64,000 bases of DNA, taken from contig CAWFUJ010000003.1 of NCBI GenBank assembly GCA_963818985.1, forward strand, positions 4,047-68,046, given 5' to 3'. The translations under genes and the position numbers were made by a program. Shown here piece after piece: positions 8,942 to 18,761 of the stretch (positions are counted from its first letter, which is position 1; every line of letters begins with the position of its first letter). A model generated the notes under the pieces. That model saw only the letters and a program-made list of their open reading frames with translations. It was not told where the DNA came from and searched no databases. This DNA comes from JAFEDN01 sp963818985 (GTDB lineage Bacteria; Pseudomonadota; Gammaproteobacteria; Coxiellales; Coxiellaceae).

Positions 8942-9771
8942 TTTATTAACCATAATAAAAAAAAGTTATTAAACATGAGTGTTAACCAACCCGCTAATGC
9001 CAGATAGGGACCAAAAGGCAAAGGTTGATCTCGATGAATTTTTTTAAAAGCTAATAAAATCAATGTCACCGTTAAGCTAATGAACACTGAAATGATAAGT
9101 ATGTTAAGTAAAGGAAATACACCCAGCCAAGCGCCCAACATAGCCATCATTTTAAAATCACCATGACCCATGCCCTGCTTTTTACGAATTAATTTAAAAA
9201 TATGGGTCACAATCCATAAAAATAAATAGCCGACCACCGCCCCCAACACTGCCAATTCTAAGGTGACGAAGGTATTTTTAATATTAACGATCAATCCGAT
9301 CCATAATAACGATAGGGTAATCGTATCCGGCAAAATTTTATTTCGCCAATCTATCATCGCCAGTATTATCAAACCCCAGGTAAAAATGCAGAGAAAGATA
9401 GTTTGAAAACTTAATCCAAATTGAAAAAAAATAAAAAGTGTAGTGACTGCGGTGATAAGTTCAACCAAGGGATATAACCAGGAGATTTTTTTTTGGCAAT
9501 AAGCACATCGCCCGCGTAATAAAGCATAACTGAGTAAGGGGATATTATGCCAAATTGCCAAACGATGTTTGCAATGTGGGCACTGTGAGCGAGGGATGAT
9601 CAGATTAAATGTAGGATTAAATGCAGAAGGTTTTGATTCAGGCTCTAATTCAAGTAATTCTAGGCATTCAGAACGCCATTCTCGCATTAACATGTGTGGA
9701 TACCGTACGATAACCACATTTAAAAAACTGCCGAAAACTAGCCCGATTAGACCAACGAGTATAAAAATCAT
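8932..9771 (-). CDS. pilD: Type IV prepilin peptidase / N-methyltransferase
   Basis: A 279-residue polytopic membrane aspartyl protease (A24 family). It has the N-terminal PHMLMREW region, two zinc-type CxxC pairs (CPHCKHRL and CAYCQKK), and both catalytic Asp sites: AMIDWRNKILPD and GMGHGDFKMMAMLGAWLG. PilD removes the leader of prepilins and pseudopilins and methylates the new N-terminal Phe, so it should process the pilin at 13,927. It starts the pilD-coaE-queF-zapD run. Confidence 0.96.
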   Translation of the reverse strand: MIFILVGLIGLVFGSFLNVVIVRYPHMLMREWRSECLELLELEPESKPSAFNPTFNLIIPRSQCPHCKHRLAIWHNIPLLSYALLRGRCAYCQKKISWLYPLVELITAVTTLFIFFQFGLSFQTIFLCIFTWGLIILAMIDWRNKILPDTITLSLLWIGLIVNIKNTFVTLELAVLGAVVGYLFLWIVTHIFKLIRKKQGMGHGDFKMMAMLGAWLGVFPLLNILIISVFISLTVTLILLAFKKIHRDQPLPFGPYLALAGWLTLMFNNFFLLWLIKWF

Positions 9772-9804
9772 CTGCCCAATTTATCATACCTCAACGTTTA
9801 TGTC

Positions 9805-9910
9805 AGCAATCCTCGCTGATTACAGCGAGAATTGCTTCCTGGTTTTTATCCTCCGCTCGGCGGAGCCGATGCTCGGAATGAAGGGGGAGCGCTTCGCGCT
9901 GCTCCCCCTT
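9805..9910. repeat. Three consecutive intergenic hairpins
   Basis: The gap between pilD and the MFS gene holds three strong inverted repeats. The first is 9805-9836 (AGCAAT, then CTCGCTG paired with CAGCGAG, then ATTGCT, one mismatch). The second is 9851-9865 (CTCCG/CGGAG). The third is 9881-9910 (AAGGGGGAGC/GCTCCCCCTT). The block is GC-rich against AT-rich surroundings and may be a mobile intergenic repeat or a complex terminator for the MFS gene. Confidence 0.5.
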
Positions 9911-9962
9911 GCGTTCCCCCATGGCGTAGGGAATTTCTACGAAAATTGTTTTTTTATAATGT

Positions 9963-11162
9963 TTACCGAGAAGTACTTTGTTTATTGACAAAACTAAAGA
10001 TAAGTATTGAACACAGTCCCCATAAACCGCAGGCAATCCATAAGCCCTTGGAGGTAAATTGATGCATGACCAAGCCGCCAATCCAAGGCCCTAAAAACAT
10101 CCCAAGATTAGTACTGGTGCTATAAATTGACATGTAATTTCCTCGATTATTGATGGGCGAAATTGAAGCGATATAAGAACTTGAGGTTGGCATGACGATC
10201 ATTTCTCCCGTGGTCCAGATAACAGTACATAACATGGCTTCCCACGGTGTAGAAACTAATAAATAGCCCACAAAGCCTAAAGTTATAAAACAAGACCCGA
10301 TGACTAAACAGCGACGTGCAGACCAAGATAAAGTTGCGATATTGAGAGGTAATTCAAAAAAAACGATCATGAGAGTGTTCAAAGAAAACATCAACCCATA
10401 AATTTGCAAAGAAAAATGCAGATCTCGGTGAAAAAATATCGATAAAGTTGAGCAATGTTGATATAAAACCATAGAAATCGGAATCATGCCCACCGCAATC
10501 AGTCTAAGAGTAGTATCGTCTCGTAAGTATTTAAAGCCTAATTCAACTTTTGGTATGCTAATCTGCGGGAAATTTTTCCAACTTTTTCGGATCAAGCCAA
10601 GTGTTAAGATGAGTCCGCCAAAAATATTAGCCATTCCACCGATAATAAAAATCATTGAAAAAGAACGCATAGCCAAATAACCGCCAAACGCAGGGCCAAT
10701 ACTCATGCCTGCATTCACCGCTAACCGATAAATTGAGAAGGTGATTTTATATAAGCCCAGTCGGGAAAGAGAAGCCAGTAATGTTTGTGACGCTGGACGA
10801 TAGACACCTAAGGTGAATCCCCAAAAAAAACTCATCAATAAAATACTGAGATAATGATGCAAAAATGGAAAACCTAAGAGTATGCCGCCATTAAGGATCA
10901 GGGCTATCGACATAACCCGAGCTGGCCCAAACCGATCGGCAAGCGAACCGCCAACAATACCACTTAATAGAATTGAGAAAGTGCAAACTGCATAGGCAAA
11001 CGTTCCTTGAGGCAGACTAAATTTAAAATGAATGGTTAAATATGGAATCAAAAAAACCAAACCCATGCTGCCAAATTGGTTGATAAAAGTTGAAGAAATA
11101 ACCACCCAAAAAGAATTTGGCAATTGTTTTATATGAATAAATGTGTGACGAAAGCTGGTCAT
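9963..11162 (-). CDS. Major facilitator superfamily transporter (drug efflux-like)
   Basis: A 399-residue protein with about 12 hydrophobic helices. The first cytoplasmic loop carries the MFS signature GGSLADRFGPARVM, and helix 5 contains AVNAGMSIGPAFGGYLA, typical of 12-TM proton-driven drug exporters of the MdtH type. The substrate cannot be told from sequence. It sits between the two pil gene groups without overlap and probably has its own transcript. Confidence 0.85.
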   Translation of the reverse strand: MTSFRHTFIHIKQLPNSFWVVISSTFINQFGSMGLVFLIPYLTIHFKFSLPQGTFAYAVCTFSILLSGIVGGSLADRFGPARVMSIALILNGGILLGFPFLHHYLSILLMSFFWGFTLGVYRPASQTLLASLSRLGLYKITFSIYRLAVNAGMSIGPAFGGYLAMRSFSMIFIIGGMANIFGGLILTLGLIRKSWKNFPQISIPKVELGFKYLRDDTTLRLIAVGMIPISMVLYQHCSTLSIFFHRDLHFSLQIYGLMFSLNTLMIVFFELPLNIATLSWSARRCLVIGSCFITLGFVGYLLVSTPWEAMLCTVIWTTGEMIVMPTSSSYIASISPINNRGNYMSIYSTSTNLGMFLGPWIGGLVMHQFTSKGLWIACGLWGLCSILIFSFVNKQSTSR

Positions 11163-11179
11163 ATTTGGAGTATATCATC

Positions 11180-12385
11180 TTAAATTGCTTCGCCCAATCT
11201 GAAGACAGGTAAATACATAGCGACGATTAAAGCCGAAGTTATGGCAGCAATCAGCAGCATGAGAGCGGGTTCAAGCCATTTGCTTGAGTAATCAATGGCT
11301 CTATCGAGAGAAATTTGTTGAACTTCAGAAATTTTGTATAGCATCGCCACTATTTGACCTGAACTTTCGCCAACACTAATCATTTGTACAACACGTTGAG
11401 GGAACAATGAATTATTTTGTAGCGCATAGCCAAACGTTTGACCATGGTTAATGTGTTTAATAATTTCGAGCAAAGCATTTTGAAAAGTTTGATGAGTAAT
11501 AGTGTTAGCAGCCATTTGCAATGCAGCAAGAAGAGGTAATCCAGCGGCCAATAAAGTTGCTAAAATTCTCGTCCATTGAGCTAAGAGACTAGTCAGTAAT
11601 AATTTGCCGATCACTGGAATACGCAATAATTGACGATCGCGCCAAGTACAAAAACTTGGCGAATGTTTAATAGATTTCAGATAAACAAACATGATGAGTA
11701 TTAAAACCATAGGAATTATTAAAAAATGGCTTCGCATTATATTTGAAAAATGGATAATCATCTGCGTAAATAATGGCAATTCTGCGCCAAAATTTTTAAA
11801 TATATTTTCAAACTGCGGCACAATAAATATTAATAATACGCTGGTGATGAGCATGGCAACCACCAGAATGGTGAGAGGGTAAAACAAAGTTTTAATAATT
11901 TTGGATTTCAGGTTCAAGATCTGTTCTAGATGGTCCGCTAGTTGCGTTAACATTTGCCCAAGAGTGCCTGATTGTTCTCCTGCTTGAATCAATCCACAAA
12001 AAACATGATCAAAGTACTGAGGAAATTTAGCCAAAGTTTGAGAAAATGTGAGACCATTTTCAATATGGTTCTTTATGGATACTATTAAATTTTGTAGAGC
12101 GGGGTGAGAACTTTCGGTAGAAAGAATCTGCAAGGCTTGCACTAATTCTAGATTTGAAACACATAAAATTGCAAGTTGGCGAGTAAAATCAGCGATTATT
12201 TTGATAGATATTTTAGTTGAAAAAGGTATTCCCCATGCCAGATTTTTTTTGATAGAAAAAACCACAATTTCTCGATTTTGTAATCTTTCTTTGAGCTGTT
12301 TAGAGTTGGTCGCAATTTCTTTGCCATGAACTCGTTGCCCTAAATGATTGATGCCTTGCCAATGGTATCCTTTATTCATGTTCAA
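11180..12385 (-). CDS. pilC: Type IV pilus inner-membrane platform protein PilC
   Basis: A 401-residue GspF/PilC protein with two repeated cytoplasmic domains, each followed by membrane helices. Recognisable parts are FTRQLAILCVSNLELVQALQ, GLIQAGEQSGTLGQMLTQLA and the second-copy MISVGESSGQIVAMLYKISE. It anchors the pilus motor to the inner membrane. It overlaps the end of pilB by 14 bases, so translation is probably coupled. Confidence 0.95.
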   Translation of the reverse strand: MNMNKGYHWQGINHLGQRVHGKEIATNSKQLKERLQNREIVVFSIKKNLAWGIPFSTKISIKIIADFTRQLAILCVSNLELVQALQILSTESSHPALQNLIVSIKNHIENGLTFSQTLAKFPQYFDHVFCGLIQAGEQSGTLGQMLTQLADHLEQILNLKSKIIKTLFYPLTILVVAMLITSVLLIFIVPQFENIFKNFGAELPLFTQMIIHFSNIMRSHFLIIPMVLILIMFVYLKSIKHSPSFCTWRDRQLLRIPVIGKLLLTSLLAQWTRILATLLAAGLPLLAALQMAANTITHQTFQNALLEIIKHINHGQTFGYALQNNSLFPQRVVQMISVGESSGQIVAMLYKISEVQQISLDRAIDYSSKWLEPALMLLIAAITSALIVAMYLPVFRLGEAI

Positions 12386-13937
12386 TCACTCGATAAACTT
12401 CTGCTGAATTTGTCTCGCCTTGCTGTACTTTCTCCATGGCTGCCTGCCATAAAGTTTTCATACCTTCTTGTTCAGCCAGCTTGGCAATATCTGCTTGTGC
12501 ACCGTATTGTAGAATGAGCGAGCTTAAATTTTTAGAAATTGGCATAAGTGAAAAAACACCCATTCGATTTTGATAACCCCCAAGGCAATAACTACACCCA
12601 GGTTTTTCAGCGGATTGGCAATGAAGGCAGCATTTTCGCAACAATCGCTGAGCGATAATCAGGCGAATGGAACTGGCAAGATTAAACGGAGCAATACCAA
12701 TATTAATTAAGCGAATGAGGGTGCTGGCTGCGCAATTGGTATGAAGCGTCGACAAAACTAGATGGCCCGTTTGAGCGGCGCGAACGGCAATTTCGGCTGT
12801 TTCTTTATCACGAATTTCCCCAACCATAATGATATCTGGATCTTGACGCAAAAAAGCTCGCAACACTTTGGCAAAAGAAAGGCCTGCTTTTTCATGGATA
12901 TTGACTTGATTGATCCCAGGCAATTGAATTTCCACAGGTTCTTCTACCGTGCAGATATTATGAGTTTTGCGGTTTAAATGCTGTAAAGCGGTATAAAGGG
13001 TGATTGTTTTGCCGCTGCCTGTTGGACCCGTCACTAAAATTAATCCTTGAGGCTGTGCCAATGCTGTCAATAAAATCTGTTGATCTGTCTGGTCGAGTCC
13101 CAACTCATCCATTTTTAATAATTTTTTATTAGCGTCTAATAAGCGGACTACCATTTTTTCGCCAAAAATAGTGGGACAACTGCTCACGCGACAATCGCGC
13201 GATTGCCCAGTGATCGTAGTAAAAGTAAAGCGACCATCTTGTGGCAACCGTCTTTCAGCGATATCGCACTGAGACATCACTTTTAACCGGCAAGTAATGG
13301 AGCTGGCCAAATGAAGTGGCGCATGAGTGATTTCATGGAGTAAGCCATCAATGCGCATACGAACACGATAATTATTTAACAGAGGCTCACAATGGATATC
13401 TGAAGCCCCGCGATGAATTGCATCGGTAAGAATTTGTTCGACAAAAGTTACTGCTGCAGTCTGTGAGCTATTATCGCTTGGTTCTAGAGCGATAGATTGA
13501 TAATTTTTATTGGAAATAATGCGATTGATAAGCGCGCAAAGTTGATCATAAGGTACGATCACGGCTTGAATTTGCAATCCGGTTTGCGATTGTATTTCTT
13601 CGAGTAACAATAAATTGTCAGGATCACCAATGGCGACATGTAATAATTGTTTTTCTTTGCTTAATGGTAAAATATGATTTTTTTGCAGAAATGTTTCTTT
13701 GATTATATCGAGTGGTAATTTTTCAATAGTCATTTTATTTAATTCGCGATGAGGGAGATTAAAGTATTTTGCGCATGCTTGGCTTATATCTAAAGCGCTC
13801 AGTGAGGAGTTCAGTAATAAATAATTCAGTAAAGTTTGATTAGTTTTTTTGGACTGATCAATGGCATCCAGAAGTAGCGGTTCGGATAACAAATTGCCTA
13901 GGAGAAGAACCTGAGCCAAAATATTTTTAGTGTGCAT
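12372..13937 (-). CDS. pilB: Type IV pilus assembly ATPase PilB
   Basis: This is the hexameric ATPase that drives pilus extension. An N-terminal MshEN-like region (PHRELNKMTIEKLPLDIIKE) is followed by the GspE core with Walker A GPTGSGKTITLYTAL, the Asp box (DIHCEPL), Walker B DPDIIMVGEIRD and the His box GHLVLSTLHTN. The zinc-binding tetracysteine part is CCLHCQ...GCSYC. I place the start at the ATG at 13935-13937, six bases after a GGAGG site, giving 521 residues. The longer frame start at 13985 lies inside pilA. It overlaps pilA and pilC. Confidence 0.95.
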   Translation of the reverse strand: MHTKNILAQVLLLGNLLSEPLLLDAIDQSKKTNQTLLNYLLLNSSLSALDISQACAKYFNLPHRELNKMTIEKLPLDIIKETFLQKNHILPLSKEKQLLHVAIGDPDNLLLLEEIQSQTGLQIQAVIVPYDQLCALINRIISNKNYQSIALEPSDNSSQTAAVTFVEQILTDAIHRGASDIHCEPLLNNYRVRMRIDGLLHEITHAPLHLASSITCRLKVMSQCDIAERRLPQDGRFTFTTITGQSRDCRVSSCPTIFGEKMVVRLLDANKKLLKMDELGLDQTDQQILLTALAQPQGLILVTGPTGSGKTITLYTALQHLNRKTHNICTVEEPVEIQLPGINQVNIHEKAGLSFAKVLRAFLRQDPDIIMVGEIRDKETAEIAVRAAQTGHLVLSTLHTNCAASTLIRLINIGIAPFNLASSIRLIIAQRLLRKCCLHCQSAEKPGCSYCLGGYQNRMGVFSLMPISKNLSSLILQYGAQADIAKLAEQEGMKTLWQAAMEKVQQGETNSAEVYRVIEHE

Positions 13938-14361
13938 AACCGGCCTCCACCCCGCCGCCGCTGCTTTTCCAATTGAGCACTTCATTGTCGATGATTGGAG
14001 TTAGGATATAAGTATCCTGTGCGTTAATGCCGTTTTCGGTATTGGGAACCACGGTAATCACCCCATGATTACTGACTGAGATTTGATTAATTAATCCGGA
14101 ACCTTGACCACTGGCAATGCCGACAGGGACCCCGTTCTGCCCTGCTTGACAGTTTTCAAGATCACCGGATGTTTGGTAACACTCTTCCACGCCTACTTTA
14201 TAGGGCGCTGCGGCTCCAACTACTTCAGTATAATGTGCGCGTCGTGTATAATTTTGATACGATGGAATGGCAATAGCGACCAAAATTCCGATGATAGCCA
14301 CTACGATCATCAATTCGATTAATGTGAAGCCGTCTATGGGTGAAATATTGAGTTTTTTCAT
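13927..14361 (-). CDS. pilA: Type IV pilin, major-pilin-like
   Basis: The protein starts MKKLNISPIDG, and PilD should cleave before F in FTLIELMIVVAIIG, leaving the N-methylated Phe and conserved Glu5. The hydrophobic alpha1 helix is followed by a globular domain with a Cys pair (EECYQTSGDLENCQ). The mature length is about 133 residues. The annotated start (14,361) is the Met right before the leader; the open frame continues upstream to 14,427 without need. With pilB and pilC it forms a compact operon for pilus fibre formation and, in relatives, DNA uptake. Confidence 0.95.
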   Translation of the reverse strand: MKKLNISPIDGFTLIELMIVVAIIGILVAIAIPSYQNYTRRAHYTEVVGAAAPYKVGVEECYQTSGDLENCQAGQNGVPVGIASGQGSGLINQISVSNHGVITVVPNTENGINAQDTYILTPIIDNEVLNWKSSGGGVEAGYAH

Positions 14362-14470
14362 AACAGGTTCCGCTAAACAGTTGAGCTTTCTGTTGTGATA
14401 GGCTACCTTAATCGAATTTCCTGGCAATACCGGGTTTTAGAACCATTGGATAACCTGTGAGTAAGTTTAA

Positions 14471-14508
14471 GCCGATGTAGCTCAGTTGGTAGAGCAACTG
14501 ATTCGTTA
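14471..14508 (+). pseudogene. tRNA-Thr 5' fragment (broken at the anticodon loop)
   Basis: GCCGATGTAGCTCAGTTGG and the following GTAGAGCAACTGATTCGT match the acceptor, D-arm and anticodon 5' strand of a tRNA-Thr(CGU). Right after TTCGT the match stops, and no anticodon 3' strand, T-arm or acceptor 3' strand follows. An intact tRNA-Thr(CGU) lies at 29,851, and the two also share similarity about 85 bp upstream. This looks like an insertion scar at the left edge of the hydrogenase island. Confidence 0.75.
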
Positions 14509-15226
14509 GCCGCATATCGCTAGTTTAATTTTTATAAAATATTTTAATAGAATTATACACTTAGAATAGAGAGCTTGTCAGAGTGAGGTAGGGTTGGGCG
14601 TAGTCTGGGTGTAAACCTGCCAAAAAAATATTTGCTCACGGTCGTGAGCAAAAGTTTTAAAATTTGAGGCGTGCTATGAGTAAAGATATATCTTTATCGG
14701 GGTATCAAGAAGTATTCCAGAAAGTTTCTCAAAGTCATCATCGCAACTCAAGAATGCTTTTTGAGGCAAAGTAATCAAACTAGCATTATGATTATGCAGA
14801 AAATATTAAACACTTCCTAAAATCACACCGCAGTTTTCTACCTGGTATTTTTATGGGCTTACATTATTCTAAAGGAGCTACGGATTCTTTTTGTCGATAT
14901 TTTTTTTGGAAAAAGATAAAGACTGGCAGAAAAAAGTGGGATAATTTCCCCCGGGAAACTGATAGAAATGGATGACGGGAAACAGAAATTAAAAGTAAAG
15001 ACCACCATTCAGCTAATTCGACTGTGTACGCAGGTTGATGTCTGGGGCAATGATGCATCTACAGCTTCATTACATAGTATATTTGGCACATATCTTGATC
15101 TTAAAATATACAAACTGAGATTTTAGAATGAGTAATCATTAAAAATTGTCCGTTACTAAAAATCTGAGGGAATATTTAATTGTATATAGCCTTCTGCCTG
15201 ATTATAATTGTGAACACTTTAAAATA
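14509..15226 (+). other. Degenerate region between tRNA fragment and hydrogenase operon
   Basis: This stretch holds no intact gene of normal size. A 22-bp palindrome (14,631-14,652) precedes a 32-codon frame at 14,676-14,774 with a GAGG ribosome site. A second open stretch (about 14,791-14,982, reading HYDYAENIKHFLKSHRSFLP) follows in another frame with no start of its own. These may be two parts of a decayed regulator. I recognise no family. Confidence 0.4.
14631..14652. promoter_or_regulatory. 22-bp inverted repeat, possible operator
   Basis: TTTGCTCACG, two bases, then CGTGAGCAAA: perfect 10-bp arms. It lies 23 bases before a small ATG frame with a ribosome site. Without a U-run it looks more like a binding site for a dimeric regulator than a terminator. 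Confidence 0.45.
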
Positions 15227-15239
15227 AAGGATTAACAAA

Positions 15240-15452
15240 ATGTGTCTTGCCATGCCAGCTTGTGTGATTCAACTGCTTGGCGCAGGACGAGTCCTAGTTA
15301 ACCTCGGTGGTGTTCAAAAGATAATTTCCACAGCTCTGATAGATGGGGTGCAGGTCGGAGACTATGTTATTATTCATGTCGGTTATGCCTTAACCAAGCT
15401 GAACGAACTGGAAGCGGAAAAGACCTTACAGTTGTTCAGAGAGTTGACGTGA
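15240..15452 (+). CDS. hypC: [NiFe] hydrogenase assembly chaperone HypC
   Basis: A 70-residue HypC/HupF protein starting MCLAMPACVI, with the essential Cys2, and containing GDYVIIHVGYALTKL. HypC escorts the Fe(CN)2CO unit from HypD to the large subunit. It is preceded by AAAGGA and is the first gene of the hydrogenase operon; its stop overlaps the hypD start. Confidence 0.96.
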   Translation: MCLAMPACVIQLLGAGRVLVNLGGVQKIISTALIDGVQVGDYVIIHVGYALTKLNELEAEKTLQLFRELT

Positions 15453-16574
15453 AATATATTAACGAATTTCGCGACCGCCAACTGGCTGAGGCTTTGGCGA
15501 ACTCGATTGCAGCCTGTGTTCAAAAAGATCAGGTTTATCGTTTGATGGAATTTTGTGGGGGACATACTCACACGATTTATCGATATGGTTTACCAAGTTT
15601 ATTACCCCCTCAAGTGAAAATGATTCACGGCCCAGGCTGCCCAGTCTGTGTATTGCCCATTGCCCGAGTGGATTATGCCATAGCGCTGGCTAAAAAATCC
15701 GAGGTTATTTTTTGTAGTTATGGAGACATGTTACGAGTTCCTGGTTCAGAGCAGCAGAGCTTATTGCACGCAAAAGCGCAGGGTGCTGATGTACGCATGG
15801 TATATTCTATCGATGATGCGTTACAGATTGCCCGCCGCCATCCTGAACGGCAAGTTATTTTTTTTGCGATTGGCTTCGAAACCACTACCCCGCCAACGGC
15901 AGTTGCCATTTTGACCGCAAAAAATGCGGGAATAAAAAATTTTACGGTGTTTTGTAATCATGTGTTAACTCCGCCAGCCATGCGCGGGTTGCTAGAACAG
16001 ACAGGAACAGCGATTAATTTAGATGGTTTTATCGGCCCGGCGCATGTCAGTATTATTGTTGGTAGTCAGGCCTATCAGTCAGTCGCTCAAGATTATCGAA
16101 AACCGATTGTGATATCCGGATTTGAGCCTCTCGATGTATTGCAGTCAATTTTAATGTTGGTTCAACTCATTAATCAAAATCAACACGGTGTTTATAATCA
16201 GTATACTCGTGCGGTTTTGCCTATGGGAAATCAAAAATCACAAGCACTGATGGATCAGATATTAGAACTACGCCCTCAATTTGAATGGCGAGGCTTAGGC
16301 GAGATTCCCGAATAGCGCCCTTAAAATTAATTCTGCGTACCAAGACTTCGATGCTGAGATTCGTTTTCCCATGAAAATTACCGGCAGTCAGGAGCATCGC
16401 GCCTGCGAATGTCCGGCGATATTGCGCGGTGTTAAAAAACCAACCGATTGTAAATTATTTGCTAGTTTATGTACCCCGGAAAATCCGCTGGGTTCCTGCA
16501 TGGTTTCCTCCGAGGGCGCTTGCGCTGCTTATTATGCCTATGCACGGCATCAATCCATTGAGAGCGCGATATGA
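15449..16574 (+). CDS. hypD: Hydrogenase maturation factor HypD, one frameshift
   Basis: HypD is the scaffold on which the Fe(CN)2CO cofactor is built. The first frame (15,449-16,315) carries MEFCGGHTHTIYRYGL, IHGPGCPVCVLP and FAIGFETTTPPTA. The second (to 16,574) carries the C-terminal cysteines of CECPAILRGVKKP, KLFASLCTPENPLG and the ending EGACAAYYAY. The two join as GEIPNSALKINSAYQDFDAE if one C of the CCC run at 16,307-16,309 is removed. This is probably a sequencing insertion, since every functional motif is intact. The last codons overlap hypE. Confidence 0.93.
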
Positions 16575-17602
16575 TCGGAGCTAAATTAAATATAAAAAGC
16601 GGTACGATTACTTTAAGTCATGGGGCCGGCGGCCGTGCGATGACACAGTTGATCGATCAATTATTTCTTAAATATTTTAACAATGAGTTTCTCGCTCGAA
16701 AAAATGATCAAGCTTGTTTTTCCGTTGATGCCGGGCGAATGGTCATGACGACCGATAGCTACGTCATATCACCGCTATTTTTTCCTGGTGGAGATATTGG
16801 CTGTTTATCAGTGTACGGCACCGTTAATGATATCGCAATGAGCGGCGCTAAACCGCTCTATATGGCGGTAAGTTTTATCATCGAGGAAGGTTTGCCTCTG
16901 ATTGATTTACAACGTATTGTGCAATCAATGGCGCAGGCTGCCCAACAGGCGAATATTCTAATTGTAACCGGCGACACTAAAGTCGTTGAACGCGGGAAAG
17001 GAGATGGAATATTTATCACTACTACCGGTGTAGGTGTTGTGCCGGAGGGCGTCCATATCTCTGCTCATCAAGCGCAAATGGGTGACCATGTGCTGATTAA
17101 TGGGTTTGTCGGCGATCACGGTGTAGCGATCATGTCGCAACGTGAACATTTACAATTCGATGCGCCCATCATTTCGGATACTTGTGCATTACATGATTTG
17201 GTGGCCGTTATGCTCGCAGCGTCTCCCAACATCCATTGTTTAAGAGATGCTACTCGCGGTGGTTTAGCGGCGGTTTTAAATGAATGGACACAGCAATCGC
17301 AAGTGGGATTTATGCTGGAAGAAGCGCAGATTCCTGTGCGTGAAGTTGTTGCCGGCGCTTGTGAGTTATTAGGGTTAGATCCTTTATATGTTGCTAATGA
17401 AGGTAAATTAGTCGCTGTTTGCAGAGCGGCTGATTCAGAAAAATTATTAAACGCCATGCGTTCACATCCGCAAGGCCAGCACGCGGCAGTGATTGGTGAG
17501 GTCATTGCCGCACCGCCTTATTTCGTGCAAATGAAAACTAGTCTAGGAGGAATGCGTATGGTGGACTGGTTGGCGGGAGAGCAATTGCCCCGAATCTGTT
17601 AA
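16571..17602 (+). CDS. hypE: Hydrogenase maturation factor HypE
   Basis: A 343-residue PurM-like protein containing SHGAGGRAM, TTDSYVISPLFFPGGDIG and VTGDTKVVERGKGDGIF. It ends in PRIC, the obligatory C-terminal Cys that HypF carbamoylates and HypE dehydrates to the thiocyanate used for the CN ligands. It overlaps the hypD stop by four bases and lies 12 bases before hydB. Confidence 0.97.
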   Translation: MIGAKLNIKSGTITLSHGAGGRAMTQLIDQLFLKYFNNEFLARKNDQACFSVDAGRMVMTTDSYVISPLFFPGGDIGCLSVYGTVNDIAMSGAKPLYMAVSFIIEEGLPLIDLQRIVQSMAQAAQQANILIVTGDTKVVERGKGDGIFITTTGVGVVPEGVHISAHQAQMGDHVLINGFVGDHGVAIMSQREHLQFDAPIISDTCALHDLVAVMLAASPNIHCLRDATRGGLAAVLNEWTQQSQVGFMLEEAQIPVREVVAGACELLGLDPLYVANEGKLVAVCRAADSEKLLNAMRSHPQGQHAAVIGEVIAAPPYFVQMKTSLGGMRMVDWLAGEQLPRIC

Positions 17603-17614
17603 AAGGAAGTCAGA

Positions 17615-18761
17615 ATGAACAACCATTATTTTTTATCGTATCAACGATTACCGGATTTATTAAATACTTTGCGGATGCAAGGATATCGTTGTGTAGGGCC
17701 TCAAGTTCGCGATGACGCTATTATTTACGACAATTTAGAGTCGATTCAGCAATTGCCGTGGGGTATTAAAGATGAGCAAAAGCCGGGAAGCTATCGGCTA
17801 ATTCGTGGCGAAACATCAGAAGCGTTCGCCTGGGCTAATGGACCCGCAAGCGATCAAACCGCTGTTATTTAAACCGAAAGAATTGCTATGGAAAGTAGGT
17901 CGAGACTCTGAAGGTCGATTGTCTTTTCAACAAGCTCCGTCGCAGCCAGAATTGATTGCTTTGTTCGGTGTGCGCAGTTGTGATTTGGCGGCGATGGCTG
18001 TGCAGGATAAAGTATTTATTCAGGATAAATATGTCGATGAGCGCTATCGCGCCCAACGAGAAAATTTGTTTATTGTCGTGGTGAATTGCAGTTATTCTGG
18101 CGGTAATTGTTTTTGCGTCTCCACCGGCGATGGTCCTGAAGCCAAAAAAGGCTTTGATTTAGTGATGACTGAAATTGAAAATGGTTTTTTCCTCAACAGT
18201 GGTAGCGAAGCCGGAGAGAAATTGTTGATGCAGTTGAAATTAACTTCTGCTGCCCTACCCCAAACGGAGCAGGCCCGGCAAGGCATCGATCGTGCGATTA
18301 ACATGCAAACCAAAAAAATGCCCGCGGTAAACGTTCGTGATTTATTATTTGCTAATTTAGACCATCCGCGTTGGGATGATGTAGCGGAACGTTGCTTATC
18401 CTGCGGTAATTGCACATCGGTTTGTCCCACCTGTTTTTGTCATACAGAAACAGAAAAGCCCGCTCTGAATGGGTGCGAGAGTGAGCATGCACGCGAATGG
18501 GATTCCTGTTTTACCGCGGGTCACAGCTATATTCATGATACCGTCATTCGAGACACCACTAAAGCACGTTATAAGCAGTGGCTGACGCATAAGCTTGCCA
18601 GTTGGTGGGATCAGTTCGATACCAGCGGATGTATTGGTTGTGGGCGTTGTGTGACTTGGTGCCCGGTGGGCATCGATTTAACCGAGGAAATTGCCGCCAT
18701 TTCAGGAAAATCCAATCAGGTAGATTTGGATGATGTTAAATCCAAAACGGAGAATGAATGA
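17615..18761 (+). CDS. hydB: Group 3b-type hydrogenase beta subunit (HydB, iron-sulfur), one frameshift
   Basis: An iron-sulfur electron-transfer subunit of the sulfhydrogenase HydB / AsrA family. The N-terminal part (17,615 on) and the main part (to 18,761) are in different frames. Removing one C from the run at 17,843-17,845 joins them as NGPQAIKPLLFKPKELLW. The C-terminal region has two 4Fe-4S motifs: CLSCGNCTSVCPTCFC and CIGCGRCVTWCPVGID. It would carry electrons between the NiFe centre and the flavin subunit. The stop overlaps hydG. Confidence 0.9.

Noticed and set aside
9832..10081. Overlapping small frames across the pilD-MFS gap
   Set aside because: They run through three hairpins and have no recognisable protein features.
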